This document shows positions 1 to 8,081 of a DNA stretch of 64,000 bases, piece after piece; positions within the stretch are counted from its first letter, which is position 1, and the number at the start of each line of letters is the position of its first letter. Origin of the DNA: Sulfuritortus calidifontis. GTDB lineage: Bacteria; Pseudomonadota; Gammaproteobacteria; Burkholderiales; Thiobacillaceae. Under the pieces are notes generated by a model, which was not told the DNA's origin, ran no database searches, and was given only the letters and a program-made list of their open reading frames with translations. The stretch spans positions 1,178,001-1,242,000 of the forward strand of contig NZ_AP018721.1 of assembly GCF_003967275.1 (NCBI RefSeq), read 5' to 3'. Position numbers and translations under genes: made by a program.

Positions 1-563
1 AGGGCGCGCTCGCTGTCGAGCGGCGCGGTCGGCTCGTCGGCCAGGATCACCGGCGGCTGGTTGGCCAGGGCGCGGGCGATGGCCACCCGCTGCTGCTCGC
101 CGCCGGAGAGTTGCGAGACCTGCGCTTTTGCGCGGTGGGCCACGTCCAGGGCGGTGAGCAGCTCAAGGGCGCGGGCGCGGGCCCCGGCATTGGGCCGGCC
201 GGCCAGCATGGGCAGCAGGGCGACGTTGTCGGTGACGTCGAGGAAGGGGATGAGGTAGGGCGCCTGGAAGACGAAACCGATGCGGTCGCGGCGCAGGGCG
301 CGGATGTCCTTCACCTGCCAGCCGTCGGCATAGACCGGCTCACCGTTGAAATGGATCCGGCCGGAGGTCGGCTCGGTCACCGCACCCAGGCACTTGAGCA
401 GGGTGCTCTTGCCCGAGCCGGACGGGCCGATCAGGCCGACCACTTCGCCGGGGTAGACCGTCATGTCCACACCCTTGAGGGCCTCGACCGCGGTATCGCC
501 GTGGCCGTAGACCTTGCGCAGGTTCTCGATCCGGATCGCCGGTTGGCTCATGTCGTGTGTCAT
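1..563 (-). CDS. ABC transporter ATP-binding protein, partial (MacB/LolD/DevA type)
   Basis: This is the ATPase of an ABC export system; the gene runs off the left edge, so only about 187 N-terminal residues are present. On the minus strand I read a Walker A motif GPSGSGKST, a Q-loop FVFQAP, the signature LSGGEQQR and a Walker B followed by ADEP, all in normal spacing. The start could be the ATG at 563 or the in-frame ATG at 551; neither has a strong Shine-Dalgarno. It is the last visible gene of an operon read leftward from tetR (4029), after the adaptor and the permease. The family (LolD/MacB/DevA) powers mechanotransmission export rather than import. The substrate is unknown. Confidence 0.9.
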   Translation of the reverse strand, partial: MTHDMSQPAIRIENLRKVYGHGDTAVEALKGVDMTVYPGEVVGLIGPSGSGKSTLLKCLGAVTEPTSGRIHFNGEPVYADGWQVKDIRALRRDRIGFVFQAPYLIPFLDVTDNVALLPMLAGRPNAGARARALELLTALDVAHRAKAQVSQLSGGEQQRVAIARALANQPPVILADEPTAPLDSERA

Positions 564-583
564 ATGGGGCCAGGGCGCGGGGG

Positions 584-633
584 GATTTCTATCTCCCCTG
601 CGTTGCCTGAATTCATCGAAAGATTTCTATCTC
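584..633. repeat. 12-bp direct repeat pair upstream of the ABC ATPase gene
   Basis: GATTTCTATCTC occurs at 584-595 and again at 622-633, in the 85-bp gap between the small exported protein gene and the ATPase start. The first copy also lies in a weak GGGGA...TCCCC hairpin. Function unknown; it could be a processing or regulatory site, or chance. Confidence 0.35.
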
Positions 634-648
634 GCTTTCATTGTCGGT

Positions 649-981
649 TCAGCGGCGCCCCCGTCCCATGCCGCCACCCATCTGGCCGCCCCTGGCGCCG
701 CCCTGGCCCATGCCCTGGCCGCCGCTCTGCCGGCTTTGGCGTTCGGCCTGACGCGCTTCGCGCTGGGTTGCGCGTTCTTCACGCTGGGCCTGTTGTTCGG
801 CCTGGCGTGCCTCGCGCTGTTCGGGCGTCAGGGCGCGCTCGCGCACCTGAGCTTCCTCGCGCACCTGTTGGCGCACCTGCTCCCTGATCTGCGCCTGGTT
901 GAGCTGGGCGGCCTCCTCGGCGAGGGCGGTGCCGGCGAGCAGGCTGCCTGCCAGAGCGAGGGTCCATTTCAGATGTTTCAT
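649..981 (-). CDS. small exported protein with Arg/Glu/Gln-rich coil and Met/Gly/Arg-rich tail
   Basis: A 110-residue protein with a clear signal peptide (MKHLKW start, hydrophobic core, cleavage after ALA near residue 21). A highly charged helical stretch of repeated REARQAE-like units (about residues 30-85) follows, then a tail of Gly, Met, Gln and Arg ending GRGRR. The ATG at 981 has AAGGAG eight bases upstream, which fixes the start; a longer frame to 1203 lies antisense inside the permease and has no such site. No family is recognised. It lies between the permease and the ATPase of an efflux operon, so it probably acts in the periplasm with that exporter. A compositionally similar protein is encoded at 41167-41532. 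Confidence 0.7.
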   Translation of the reverse strand: MKHLKWTLALAGSLLAGTALAEEAAQLNQAQIREQVRQQVREEAQVRERALTPEQREARQAEQQAQREERATQREARQAERQSRQSGGQGMGQGGARGGQMGGGMGRGRR

Positions 982-1052
982 TGCATTTCTCCTTGGGTTT
1001 GGCTGGAACAGGAAAGGACGGATGCCGGCCCAGCCAGCCGGCATCGCCTGCA

Positions 1053-2246
1053 TCAACCTCCAATCGCCTCGGCCGGGTCGACCTTGAGCGCCGTGCGGAT
1101 GGCCAGGGTGCTGGCCAGGGCGCAGATCGCCATGACCGCGAAGAAGCCGCGCACGGCGTCGCCCGGCTCCAGCAAGACATATTTGGGAAAGTGCGGCGCC
1201 CACAGGGTGGCCACGGTCTTGCCGACGACGAAGGCGATCAGCCCGAGGCCCAGGGCCTGCTGCAGAATCATGCCGGCGATGGTGCGGTTGCGGGTGCCGA
1301 TCAGTTTCAGCACGGCGATCTCGCGCACCTTGGACAGGGTCATGGTGTAGATGATGAAAGAGACGATGGCCGCGCTGACGATGGCGAGGATGACCAGGAA
1401 CATGCCGATCTGGCGGGCCGAGGTGGCGATCAGTTTGGCCACCAGGATGTCTTCCATGTCGGCCACGGTGTAGGCCTGCAGGTATTTCCAGCGGCGGATG
1501 TTCCCGGCCACCGCCTCGGCCGACCAGCCCGGCGCCACCCGGACCAGCACGGCGTTGACGCTGCGGCTCTCCGTCCGGCTGGCATCGATGGCCTCGAGCA
1601 GGCCGGGCACGCCGGGCCGGTTGAGCGCCGGGTTGGCCGCGGTGCGGGCGCGGTCGTTGCGGATGGCCTCGTTGTCCTTGAGGAACTGCGCTTCCTGCGC
1701 GTCCTTCAGCGGGATGAAGACCATGGGATCGCCGCTGGAGGAGACCATGCGCCGGGTGAGCCCGACCACGGTGTAATCGTGCCGGCGGATGCGGATCTTC
1801 TCGCCCAGGGCGAGGCCGGCTTTCACGTCGGCGATGGCCTCGTAATGGCCGCGGGTGAGGCGGCGTCCGGCCAGGAGATAGGCGGGCTCGCCCGGCTGGC
1901 CCGGCGTGATGCCGACCACCATGACCCGCACATCCTCCTCGCCCCGGCGTACCTGCATGGTGAGATAGGTGGCATTGGCCGCCCGCGCCACGCCGGGCAG
2001 GCCCAAAAGCGATCGGTAGACGTCGTCGTGCAGGCTCGAGGGCTCGGCATAAGGGCCGAGGGTGTCCTTCTGCACCACCCAGATGTCGGCGCCGCTGTTG
2101 CGCAGCAGCACCCGGGCATCGTCGACCATGCCGCGGTAGATGCCGGCCATGGACAGGGTGACGCCGATCAGCAGCCCCAGACCAAGCCCGGTGAAGACGT
2201 ACTTGCCCCAGGCATGGAGGATGTCGCGCCCGGCCAGGCTGATCAT
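1053..2246 (-). CDS. FtsX/DevC-like ABC transporter permease
   Basis: A 397-residue permease of the FtsX/MacB superfamily, closest in layout to DevC. It has one transmembrane helix near residues 15-37, a large periplasmic region (about 40-270) and three C-terminal helices (about 275-300, 320-345, 360-385), ending in the usual KVDPAEAIGG tail. The start ATG overlaps the stop of the upstream HlyD-type gene by 4 bp (ATGA), which indicates translational coupling. With the adaptor upstream and the ATPase downstream it would form a tripartite DevBCA-like exporter spanning the envelope with an outer-membrane channel. No outer-membrane partner is visible in this window. Confidence 0.9.
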   Translation of the reverse strand: MISLAGRDILHAWGKYVFTGLGLGLLIGVTLSMAGIYRGMVDDARVLLRNSGADIWVVQKDTLGPYAEPSSLHDDVYRSLLGLPGVARAANATYLTMQVRRGEEDVRVMVVGITPGQPGEPAYLLAGRRLTRGHYEAIADVKAGLALGEKIRIRRHDYTVVGLTRRMVSSSGDPMVFIPLKDAQEAQFLKDNEAIRNDRARTAANPALNRPGVPGLLEAIDASRTESRSVNAVLVRVAPGWSAEAVAGNIRRWKYLQAYTVADMEDILVAKLIATSARQIGMFLVILAIVSAAIVSFIIYTMTLSKVREIAVLKLIGTRNRTIAGMILQQALGLGLIAFVVGKTVATLWAPHFPKYVLLEPGDAVRGFFAVMAICALASTLAIRTALKVDPAEAIGG

Positions 2247-3433
2247 CGGCCGTTGCCCGCCAGGCGCGCGACGGCCTGGACCCGCTCGCCCTCGCTCAAG
2301 GCCTTCTCGCTGTAGGCCACCACCTGCTCGCCCTGGGCCAGGCCGGTCAGGATCTGCACCCGGCCATCCAGGGTCTGTGCCCCGAGGGTCACCGGGCGGA
2401 AGCGGGCCTCGCCGTCGACCACGCGCCAGACGCCGACCTGCTCGCCCCGGTGCTGGATGGCGGCGTTCGGCAGGCTGAGGGCCTGGGCCACGACGGGCAG
2501 GGCGAGGGTCACCTCGGCCAGTTCGCCCAGGCTGATGTCCTGGGCTTGTTGGTCGAAGGCAACCTGGACCAGGCGTTCTTCGGTGACGCTGTCGCCGGCC
2601 GGTTCCAGCCGGGCCACCCGGCCGGCCAGAGGCGCCTGCGGCCGCGAACGCAAGACGATGCTCGCCGGCATGCCGAGCTTGAGGCCGGCGGCGCGCGCCT
2701 GGTCGATGCGGGTGGTCACCCAGAGGCTGGTCGGATCGACCAGACGGATCACGCCCTGGCCGGCCACCACGGTGGAGCCGGGCTCGGCCTTGCGGGCGGT
2801 GACCACGCCGGCCACCGGGCTGCGCAGCACGCTGTTGGCGCGCTGCTCGCCGACCGCGGCCCGCTCGGCCCGCAACCGGGCCGCGTCCTGACGGGCGGCG
2901 GCGAGGCTGGCCTGGCTCGCCATATGCGCCGCGCCGGCGGCCTGGGCCTCGTGGCGTTTGACCTCCACCGCCTCCTGGCTGACGAAGCCCTGCTGGCGCA
3001 ACTGCTCGAAGCGCTCGGCATTGGCCGTGGCCAGCGCCTTGCGGCTGGCGGCCTCGCTCGCGGCGGCCGCGGCCGAGTCGACGGCGAAGGCGGCTCGGCG
3101 GTAGGCCGATTCGGCCGCGGCCAGTCGCTGGTCGAGGTCGACCGGGTCCATTTCGGCCACGACCTGGCCGGCCTCGACCCGGTCGCCGACATCGACCCGC
3201 ACCCGCAGCACCCGGCTGGCCACGGTGGGGCCGAGGTCAAAGGCATGGCGCGCCTCGACGCTGCCGATGCCGAATATGGCCGGCTTCAGTTCCCGCGTCT
3301 CGACCTTGGCCAGGACGACCCGGGTGGCGGCCAGCGGCCCGGTGCGCAGCACGACGAAGGCGAAGGCCGCAAGCAGGCCGAGCCCGAACAGGATCAGGCC
3401 GAGCCGGCTGCTGAATCGGGCCGGCAGCTTCAT
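2243..3433 (-). CDS. HlyD/DevB-family periplasmic adaptor (membrane fusion protein)
   Basis: A 396-residue adaptor with an N-terminal membrane anchor (about residues 10-30). A split lipoyl/barrel-sandwich half follows near residue 60-105 (GSVEARHAF...VDVGDRVEAGQVVAEMD), then a long Ala-rich coiled-coil hairpin (about 110-200), the second lipoyl half (SPVAGVVTARKAEPGSTVV) and a beta-barrel region. It links the inner-membrane ABC permease to an outer-membrane duct. Its start overlaps the tetR stop by 4 bp and its stop overlaps the permease start by 4 bp. Length is normal for the family. Substrate is not evident. Confidence 0.9.
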   Translation of the reverse strand: MKLPARFSSRLGLILFGLGLLAAFAFVVLRTGPLAATRVVLAKVETRELKPAIFGIGSVEARHAFDLGPTVASRVLRVRVDVGDRVEAGQVVAEMDPVDLDQRLAAAESAYRRAAFAVDSAAAAASEAASRKALATANAERFEQLRQQGFVSQEAVEVKRHEAQAAGAAHMASQASLAAARQDAARLRAERAAVGEQRANSVLRSPVAGVVTARKAEPGSTVVAGQGVIRLVDPTSLWVTTRIDQARAAGLKLGMPASIVLRSRPQAPLAGRVARLEPAGDSVTEERLVQVAFDQQAQDISLGELAEVTLALPVVAQALSLPNAAIQHRGEQVGVWRVVDGEARFRPVTLGAQTLDGRVQILTGLAQGEQVVAYSEKALSEGERVQAVARLAGNGR

Positions 3434-4029
3434 GCCGGTCTCCGGATGCCGTCGAGGTAGATGGCGAACAGACCGCTGGCGATCGGACGCATGGCCTGGG
3501 TCTTGCCCATGAGCATGGTCTGCATGACCAGGCCCTGGATCATGCCGATGAACAGGGTGGCGGCGGCGTCGGTATCCAGCCCGGCCCGGGCCTGGCCGGC
3601 CTGTTTGGCCTCGTTGAGCAGGCCGATCAGGCGGCGGCGATAGGCAGCGAGCAGGGCGCGCACGCTCTTTTTGACCGGGCTGTCGCCGGGTCGCTGCAGT
3701 TCATGGAACAGCAGGCGCGGCACGCCCGGGTGACGCGCCACGAAATCGACATGGGCCTCGAACATGGCCTGCAACCGTTCCAGGGGCAGTGCCTTGGTTT
3801 GGGCGGCGCCGTCGATCGCCGCCAGCAGCGTCCGTTGTACCCAGTCGATGGCGGCCAGCCAGATCGATTGCTTGTTTGGGAAGTGACGGAACACCGCGCC
3901 CTGGCTCAGGCCCACGCTTTTCGCGATATCGCTCGTGGTGATGGTCTCCACGCCCTGCTGCTCGGTCAGCGTCAGCATGGCCTGGACCATCTCGGCCTGG
4001 CGGTGTTCGGTTGGCAGTCGGGCTGACAT
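3430..4029 (-). CDS. TetR/AcrR-family transcriptional regulator
   Basis: A 199-residue regulator with the canonical N-terminal helix-turn-helix (ITTSDIAKSVGLSQGAVFRHFPNKQSIW, split here as residues about 31-58) and a variable C-terminal ligand-binding region. It is the first gene of the efflux operon, with 4-bp overlap into the HlyD-type adaptor, so it most likely represses its own operon and is released by a substrate of the pump. A near-palindromic operator candidate lies just upstream at 4041-4064. Confidence 0.9.
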   Translation of the reverse strand: MSARLPTEHRQAEMVQAMLTLTEQQGVETITTSDIAKSVGLSQGAVFRHFPNKQSIWLAAIDWVQRTLLAAIDGAAQTKALPLERLQAMFEAHVDFVARHPGVPRLLFHELQRPGDSPVKKSVRALLAAYRRRLIGLLNEAKQAGQARAGLDTDAAATLFIGMIQGLVMQTMLMGKTQAMRPIASGLFAIYLDGIRRPA

Positions 4030-4040
4030 GCTCTGCCCCT

Positions 4041-4064
4041 ATGTAAGTATTCAATTGCTAACAT
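4041..4064. promoter_or_regulatory. candidate TetR operator (imperfect palindrome)
   Basis: The 24-bp AT-rich sequence between the tetR start and the end of the next gene reads ATGTAAGTATTC on one half. The reverse complement of the other half is ATGTTAGCAATT, so 8 of 12 positions match, including the outer ATGT and inner AG. Position (12-35 bp before the tetR ATG) and symmetry fit autoregulation; binding is inferred. Confidence 0.45.
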
Positions 4065-4104
4065 AACGTCAGGAACTGGAAATAGCAAGCCCCAAAGACG
4101 CCGA

Positions 4105-4647
4105 TCAAACCGCCTGACAGAAACGTCCCTTACTCTGCCGCCGGGCGCCATCCTCCGCCGCCGAATAGCGGCCGAAGCTCTCGCGGTCTTGGCCGCGGCT
4201 GGCGTATTGCACGTAGTGCCAGGCCAGGCCCTCGCTCAGCAGCTTGAGGTTGATGTCCTCGCCCTTGAGCTTGACCACTCCCACCAGTCGGCCCTTGGGG
4301 TCGCGGTTGACCACGTCCACGCAGACGTCATGACCGCCGATCCACTGGTTGAGCTTGAATTTGGCGATGGGCGAGGCGTTTTGCGGCTGTTCCGGGGCAT
4401 AGGTCCAGGCCAGCCGCACCGGCACGGCCTGGCCGCCAGCATCGCTCATATAGAAGCGGTTGCCGCTGAGCACGGTGTAGACCCGGCCGCAGACAGTATC
4501 GGCCGCGGCGGGAGGCGCGACGGCCAGGGCGAGCAGGCCGGCGAGCAGGGCCGAGGCAAGCCATCCCGCCGGCCGGGCGAAACCGCGCCAAGGCTGGCCG
4601 GCCAAGGGACTTGCGAGAAACGGGTTTGCGGGCATAATGGGTTGCAT
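4105..4647 (-). CDS. exported SNase-like (thermonuclease-fold) protein, probably catalytically degenerate
   Basis: A 180-residue protein with an N-terminal hydrophobic signal region ending AAADT (about residues 28-50) and a staphylococcal-nuclease-like body: GRVYTVLSGNRFYM, VRLAWTYAPE, DPKGRLVGVV and LLSEGLAWHYVQY. The family's VRLxxIDAPE element appears here as YAPE, so the calcium-binding Asp is replaced by Tyr, while the Arg and Glu of that motif and the later Arg (KGRLVG) remain. It may therefore have lost nuclease activity. The start at 4647 could instead be the in-frame ATG at 4635. Its 5' end overlaps the upstream region of the divergent gene at 4676. Confidence 0.75.
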   Translation of the reverse strand: MQPIMPANPFLASPLAGQPWRGFARPAGWLASALLAGLLALAVAPPAAADTVCGRVYTVLSGNRFYMSDAGGQAVPVRLAWTYAPEQPQNASPIAKFKLNQWIGGHDVCVDVVNRDPKGRLVGVVKLKGEDINLKLLSEGLAWHYVQYASRGQDRESFGRYSAAEDGARRQSKGRFCQAV

Positions 4648-4675
4648 GAAGTTATCGAACAGGACTGGTTACGAC

Positions 4676-5077
4676 ATGAACAAAGAAGAACTCAACGCCA
4701 TCCGGGCCGGCATGGCCGAACTGGAAGCCTTCTCCAAGGCCAACCAATACCGCAAAGTGGGCACGATGGAAGGGTTTAGGGTGATATACCACACGCTCGG
4801 CAAGCCGGCGCTCAAGCCCATCGGCAAGATGCTCGGTCGCCTGCTGCTCAAGCTGGCCATGCCCGCCGCGGCCGGCATCGGTATGTGGTACTGGATCGGC
4901 AGCGTGTGGGCCGGCGTCATCGCAGCGGTGGTGATGGTGGTATTCATGGTGGATATGGCCGATAACGCCACTTCTGACGAGCCCGACGAGGAGGACTGGA
5001 AAAATGAATTCATGTCCAAGTCTTTATCTGAGTCGCTTGGCGAAGCGGTTGGCGATCGTTGGTACATGGGCGATTAG
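4676..5077 (+). CDS. small membrane protein of unknown function
   Basis: A 133-residue protein, not recognised. It has a charged N-terminal third (MNKEELNAIRAGMAELEAF), two adjacent hydrophobic segments (about residues 58-95, including GIGMWYWIGSVWAGVIAAVV) and an acidic tail (DEPDEEDW) of about 35 residues. Earlier in-frame starts exist at 4637 and 4646 but would overlap the divergent nuclease-like gene; 4676 is preferred because AGGAC lies about 12 bases upstream. It lies next to a mobile-element relic and may be part of it. No function can be assigned. Confidence 0.6.
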   Translation: MNKEELNAIRAGMAELEAFSKANQYRKVGTMEGFRVIYHTLGKPALKPIGKMLGRLLLKLAMPAAAGIGMWYWIGSVWAGVIAAVVMVVFMVDMADNATSDEPDEEDWKNEFMSKSLSESLGEAVGDRWYMGD

Positions 5078-5086
5078 CCGTGCCCA

Positions 5087-7215
5087 TCAAAATAGCTTCT
5101 TCCCTGCGTCGAAGACGCCGACACCCTCCTTATTGCCCTGGTGGATTTTCTGCATAGCTCTTCGATCTCCCTCGCTAAACGGTTTATGTGATCCAGGTCT
5201 GACGCCGGAAGGTTTGTCCGACTCCTGTTTATAGGCGGCTTGAGCTTTCTGCTCCGGGGTCTGGCCCGAAGCTGGCGGGGGTGCTGGATGAGGGGTGACT
5301 GCAGCTTTGGATGGCTGGAAGTTTCTCGCCCCGTCTGTATGTTGCGCAGCGTCCATGTCGAGCAGTCGGCCGGACAGCATGTCACCACCCACCTTGTTTT
5401 CGATGCCAGCGGCCGTCGCGTCCGGGGCCTTGAGCCCAAGGTTCACGGCATCGACTTTTTCGACAAGCTGGTCCAGCATGGGATTGTGGGTGTTGATCAT
5501 GTGCTGGACGGCGCCGGCGAACAAGCCCATGTTGGTGCCTTGGAACCGCGGCATGTTAGCGAGCTGGGACCGGGCCGCCGCCGCGTTTTCCGGGTTGGAT
5601 AGCCAGGACTGGATGGCCTGCGTCGCGGCGAAGTTGCCGCGCAACTTGTAGGCCAGATCGCCGCTCTTGTAATTGAGTTTGGCGGCGCGCTCTTGATCGA
5701 CACTGCGCAGCCAGGCCAGCTTCTCCGCGGACTCTTCGGCACGCTTCCAGACTTGGCTGTAGCCGTTGCCCAGCTCCCGCGCGAAAGCGTTGCGGATGCT
5801 GGTTTCGGTGCGGCTGCCGTCGCCACGGAATTGGCTTTCCGTATCGCGCCAGGTTTGCCCACTGGTCATGCCCAGCGTTTCGGATACAGCCTTTTCGAAG
5901 GACTCGGATTCCTTCATCGTGGCTCTTTCGATGCTGGCTAACTGCGCATCAGCATTCGCTGCCGCCGAGAGCAGGTTTTTTCCGGCCTTGGCGATTTTGC
6001 TGGCGTCCTTGCTGGCCACCGCGGCGTTGTAGGCGGAGGTTGCTTCGATCAGGCCCATAGCTATGCCGACTCCTACTGCGCCCACCAGCTTACCCTGGGG
6101 CGGCAGTGGCACTCTGACGCCGGCCGCCACTCCAGCCCGCATCCCTTTGATCAGGCCTTTCACGACTTCACGGCCGACACCGCCTTTGCCCATGAATTTG
6201 CGGGCCTGGCGGACTGCGTCATTGATGCTGAGCCCGCCCTGCAGGCCGGCCATGACCCGGGCCTGATATTCCTCAGATTCCTCCGCGCTGAGGACGCCCT
6301 TGTCGACCAAGGAATTGGTCAATCCGCGCACCACCTGAGCTTCCTTGCTGTGGTCGTTCTGCATGCGGCGGCCATACTCTCTGTAGGCCGCCGTGGTGTT
6401 GTCGATGCCGGTTGCCTTCCTTACTGCGGCATCCATGCGTTGCTGGGCTTCATGGCTGTATTTTTCTTGGGTGGCTTGTTCTTGAGCAATCCTGTTATTA
6501 AGACTGGAGCTGTAGCTATAGGAGGATTCCAATTCCGAGCCTTCGTTTGAGGCGCTCGCCACGCCGCCGCCGGCCAGGCCTTTGGCAGTCATGCTACTAG
6601 CCGCATGATAAGTGCGCAGCGAGGAGGTGCCCGGCAGCATGCCGGCCAAGGCAGCGGTACCCTCCATGCCGCCGACATCGCGCGCCGCGTTGTCCTTGGT
6701 CACCGTATCCATGGTCTGGCCCACGCCGCGGGCGACGTGGGTCCAGGCATGCATGGAGCCGGTGATGATGGCCAGGGAGACCAAGGGGATGTAGCCGACC
6801 ATCTCGGCCAGCACGGTATGCACCCGCACGGCGTGGTCGTAGAGGGCATCGATGGTGCCGGTGCCCAGGACGCCCTGGTTGGCGATGAAGACCTGGTGGG
6901 AGAAGCTGTCCAGGTTGCTGTACATGGCGTAGTTGAGGATAGCGGCCATGGGCAGGAAGGTCTGGGTCCAGGCGCCGAACATGACGAACTTCATGAGGAT
7001 GCCGATGCCGGACGGGCCGGCGAAGGCGGCATAGGCGATGGCGATGGGCGCGAAGGCGAAGAAGATGGCCAGACAGATGTTGCCGAAGGTGGTGACGATC
7101 TGCGAGAAGTTGGAGGCCTGCTGGGTGGCCGACGAGGCGGCGTAGTCCCGCGCCGCGGTGGCGCTGGTGACGCATTGCATGTAGTCGACGGTGCCGGCGG
7201 TGGCTTTCGGCCAAA
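5087..7215 (-). pseudogene. TraG-like conjugative transfer protein, 5'-truncated
   Basis: The open frame encodes a mating-pair-formation/entry-exclusion protein of the TraG N-terminal family. Hydrophobic helices lie in the first 180 residues, then a long soluble Ala/Lys/Glu/Gln-rich helical region and a Pro-rich linker near the C-terminus. The frame can start at the ATG at 7180 (697 residues), but coherent coding (WPKATAGTVDYM) continues upstream to about 7215 and then hits an in-frame TAA. The N-terminal half of a normal TraG is missing exactly where the higBA promoter begins. No other transfer genes are nearby, so this is a remnant of an integrative conjugative element or plasmid. Translation from 7180 remains possible. 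Confidence 0.7.
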
Positions 7216-7224
7216 TTTAACCTA

Positions 7225-7252
7225 TTGCGTTTAACGTCTGGCGTTATATAAT
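7225..7252 (+). promoter_or_regulatory. higBA promoter with embedded HigA-type operator
   Basis: TTGCGT (7225-7230) and TATAAT (7247-7252) are separated by 16 bp, and the palindrome TAACG-TCTGG-CGTTA (7232-7246) fills the spacer. The -10 box ends only 6 bases before the higB ATG, so the transcript would be almost leaderless. Autorepression by the HigA antitoxin at such a site is standard for the family; here it is inferred from position and symmetry. Confidence 0.6.
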
Positions 7253-7258
7253 TTCCCC

Positions 7259-7540
7259 ATGACGATTCGCTCATTCCAGTGCGCCGACACCCAAGCACTT
7301 TTCGAAGGGGCAAGCCCAAAGCGGTTTCGGAACATCGAAAGCGTCGCGCAACGCAAGCTGCAAATGCTGGACGATGCGGTGGAGTTGAAGGATTTGCGCT
7401 CACCCCCAGGCAACCGCCTGGAAGCATTATGCGGGGATCGCGCTGACCAATACAGCATCCGCATCAATGACCAGTGGCGTGTGTGCTTCGTTTGGACGGC
7501 GGCCGGCCCGGACTGCGTTGAAATCGTGGATTACCACTGA
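7259..7540 (+). CDS. higB: HigB-family toxin (RelE superfamily mRNA interferase)
   Basis: A 93-residue protein matching the plasmid-maintenance-killer/HigB family: IRSFQCADTQALFEG at the N-terminus, RNIESVAQRKLQMLDDA, LRSPPGNRLEAL, then the core IRINDQWRVCFVW and the C-terminal VEIVDYH. HigB toxins cleave mRNA on the ribosome. The toxin precedes the antitoxin, as is typical for higBA. The pair abuts the truncated traG, consistent with carriage on a mobile element. Confidence 0.93.
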   Translation: MTIRSFQCADTQALFEGASPKRFRNIESVAQRKLQMLDDAVELKDLRSPPGNRLEALCGDRADQYSIRINDQWRVCFVWTAAGPDCVEIVDYH

Positions 7541-7554
7541 AAGAGAGGTACAGT

Positions 7555-7860
7555 ATGGCTACCAACAAGATGCGCCCGATTCACCCCGGTGAAATCCTCC
7601 GGGAGGAATTCCTTGTTCCCCTAGGTATGAGCGCCAACGCGTTGGCGCTGGCCCTGCATGTGCCGGCGCCGAGGATCAATGACATTGTGCGCGAGCGTCG
7701 AGGGGTGACACCGGACACGGCCTTGCGGCTGGCCCGCTTCTTCGACACGACCGCGCAATTCTGGCTCAACCTGCAGACCGCCTTCGACCTGAAACAGGTG
7801 GAAAGGGAAGCTGGCGGGAAGATTGCCGAGGAAGTACGCCCGATGCAAAGGGCTGCGTAA
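7555..7860 (+). CDS. higA: HigA-family antitoxin
   Basis: A 101-residue XRE-type helix-turn-helix antitoxin: RPIHPGEILREEFLVPLGMSA (split across residues 7-27), then an HTH with PAPRINDIVRERRGVTPDTALRLARFF and the conserved FWLNLQTAFDL. It neutralises HigB and represses the operon. It starts 14 bp after higB with GAGAGG as ribosome-binding site. Length and motif order are complete, so the module looks functional. Confidence 0.93.
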   Translation: MATNKMRPIHPGEILREEFLVPLGMSANALALALHVPAPRINDIVRERRGVTPDTALRLARFFDTTAQFWLNLQTAFDLKQVEREAGGKIAEEVRPMQRAA

Positions 7861-7868
7861 AAACTTCA

Positions 7869-8018
7869 CCCGCGGCTTCTGGCCGCTTCGTTACCCGTTT
7901 GCCCAAATCGGTTCATGCCAAGCTGGCCGAGCGCGCCAAGGCCGAGGGGGTCAGCCTGAATGCCTTGGTGCTGGCTTTCATCGCTGAGGGCTTGGGCCGT
8001 AAAGACGCCCATGTGTGA
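7869..8018 (+). pseudogene. HicB-like ribbon-helix-helix antitoxin, C-terminal stub
   Basis: In the frame +1 relative to higA, the sequence encodes SGRFVTRLPKSVHAKLAERA and then EGVSLNALVLAFIAEGLG before a TGA at 8016-8018. This is the C-terminal Arc/MetJ-type DNA-binding segment of HicB antitoxins; the N-terminal pseudo-nuclease part and any HicA toxin are absent. No start codon precedes it, so it is a remnant joined directly behind higA. A second short open piece (about 8027-8083) follows without recognisable identity. Confidence 0.65.
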
Positions 8019-8081
8019 AGCGTGAGTTGAAAAGCTCGGCGAGACGGGGCTGATTATCTCCGAACGGGTGGGCAGGCTGTG

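Noticed and set aside
8019-8081. A further gene fragment after the HicB stub
   Set aside because: A short frame (VEKLGETGLIISERVGRLC) is open but too short to identify.
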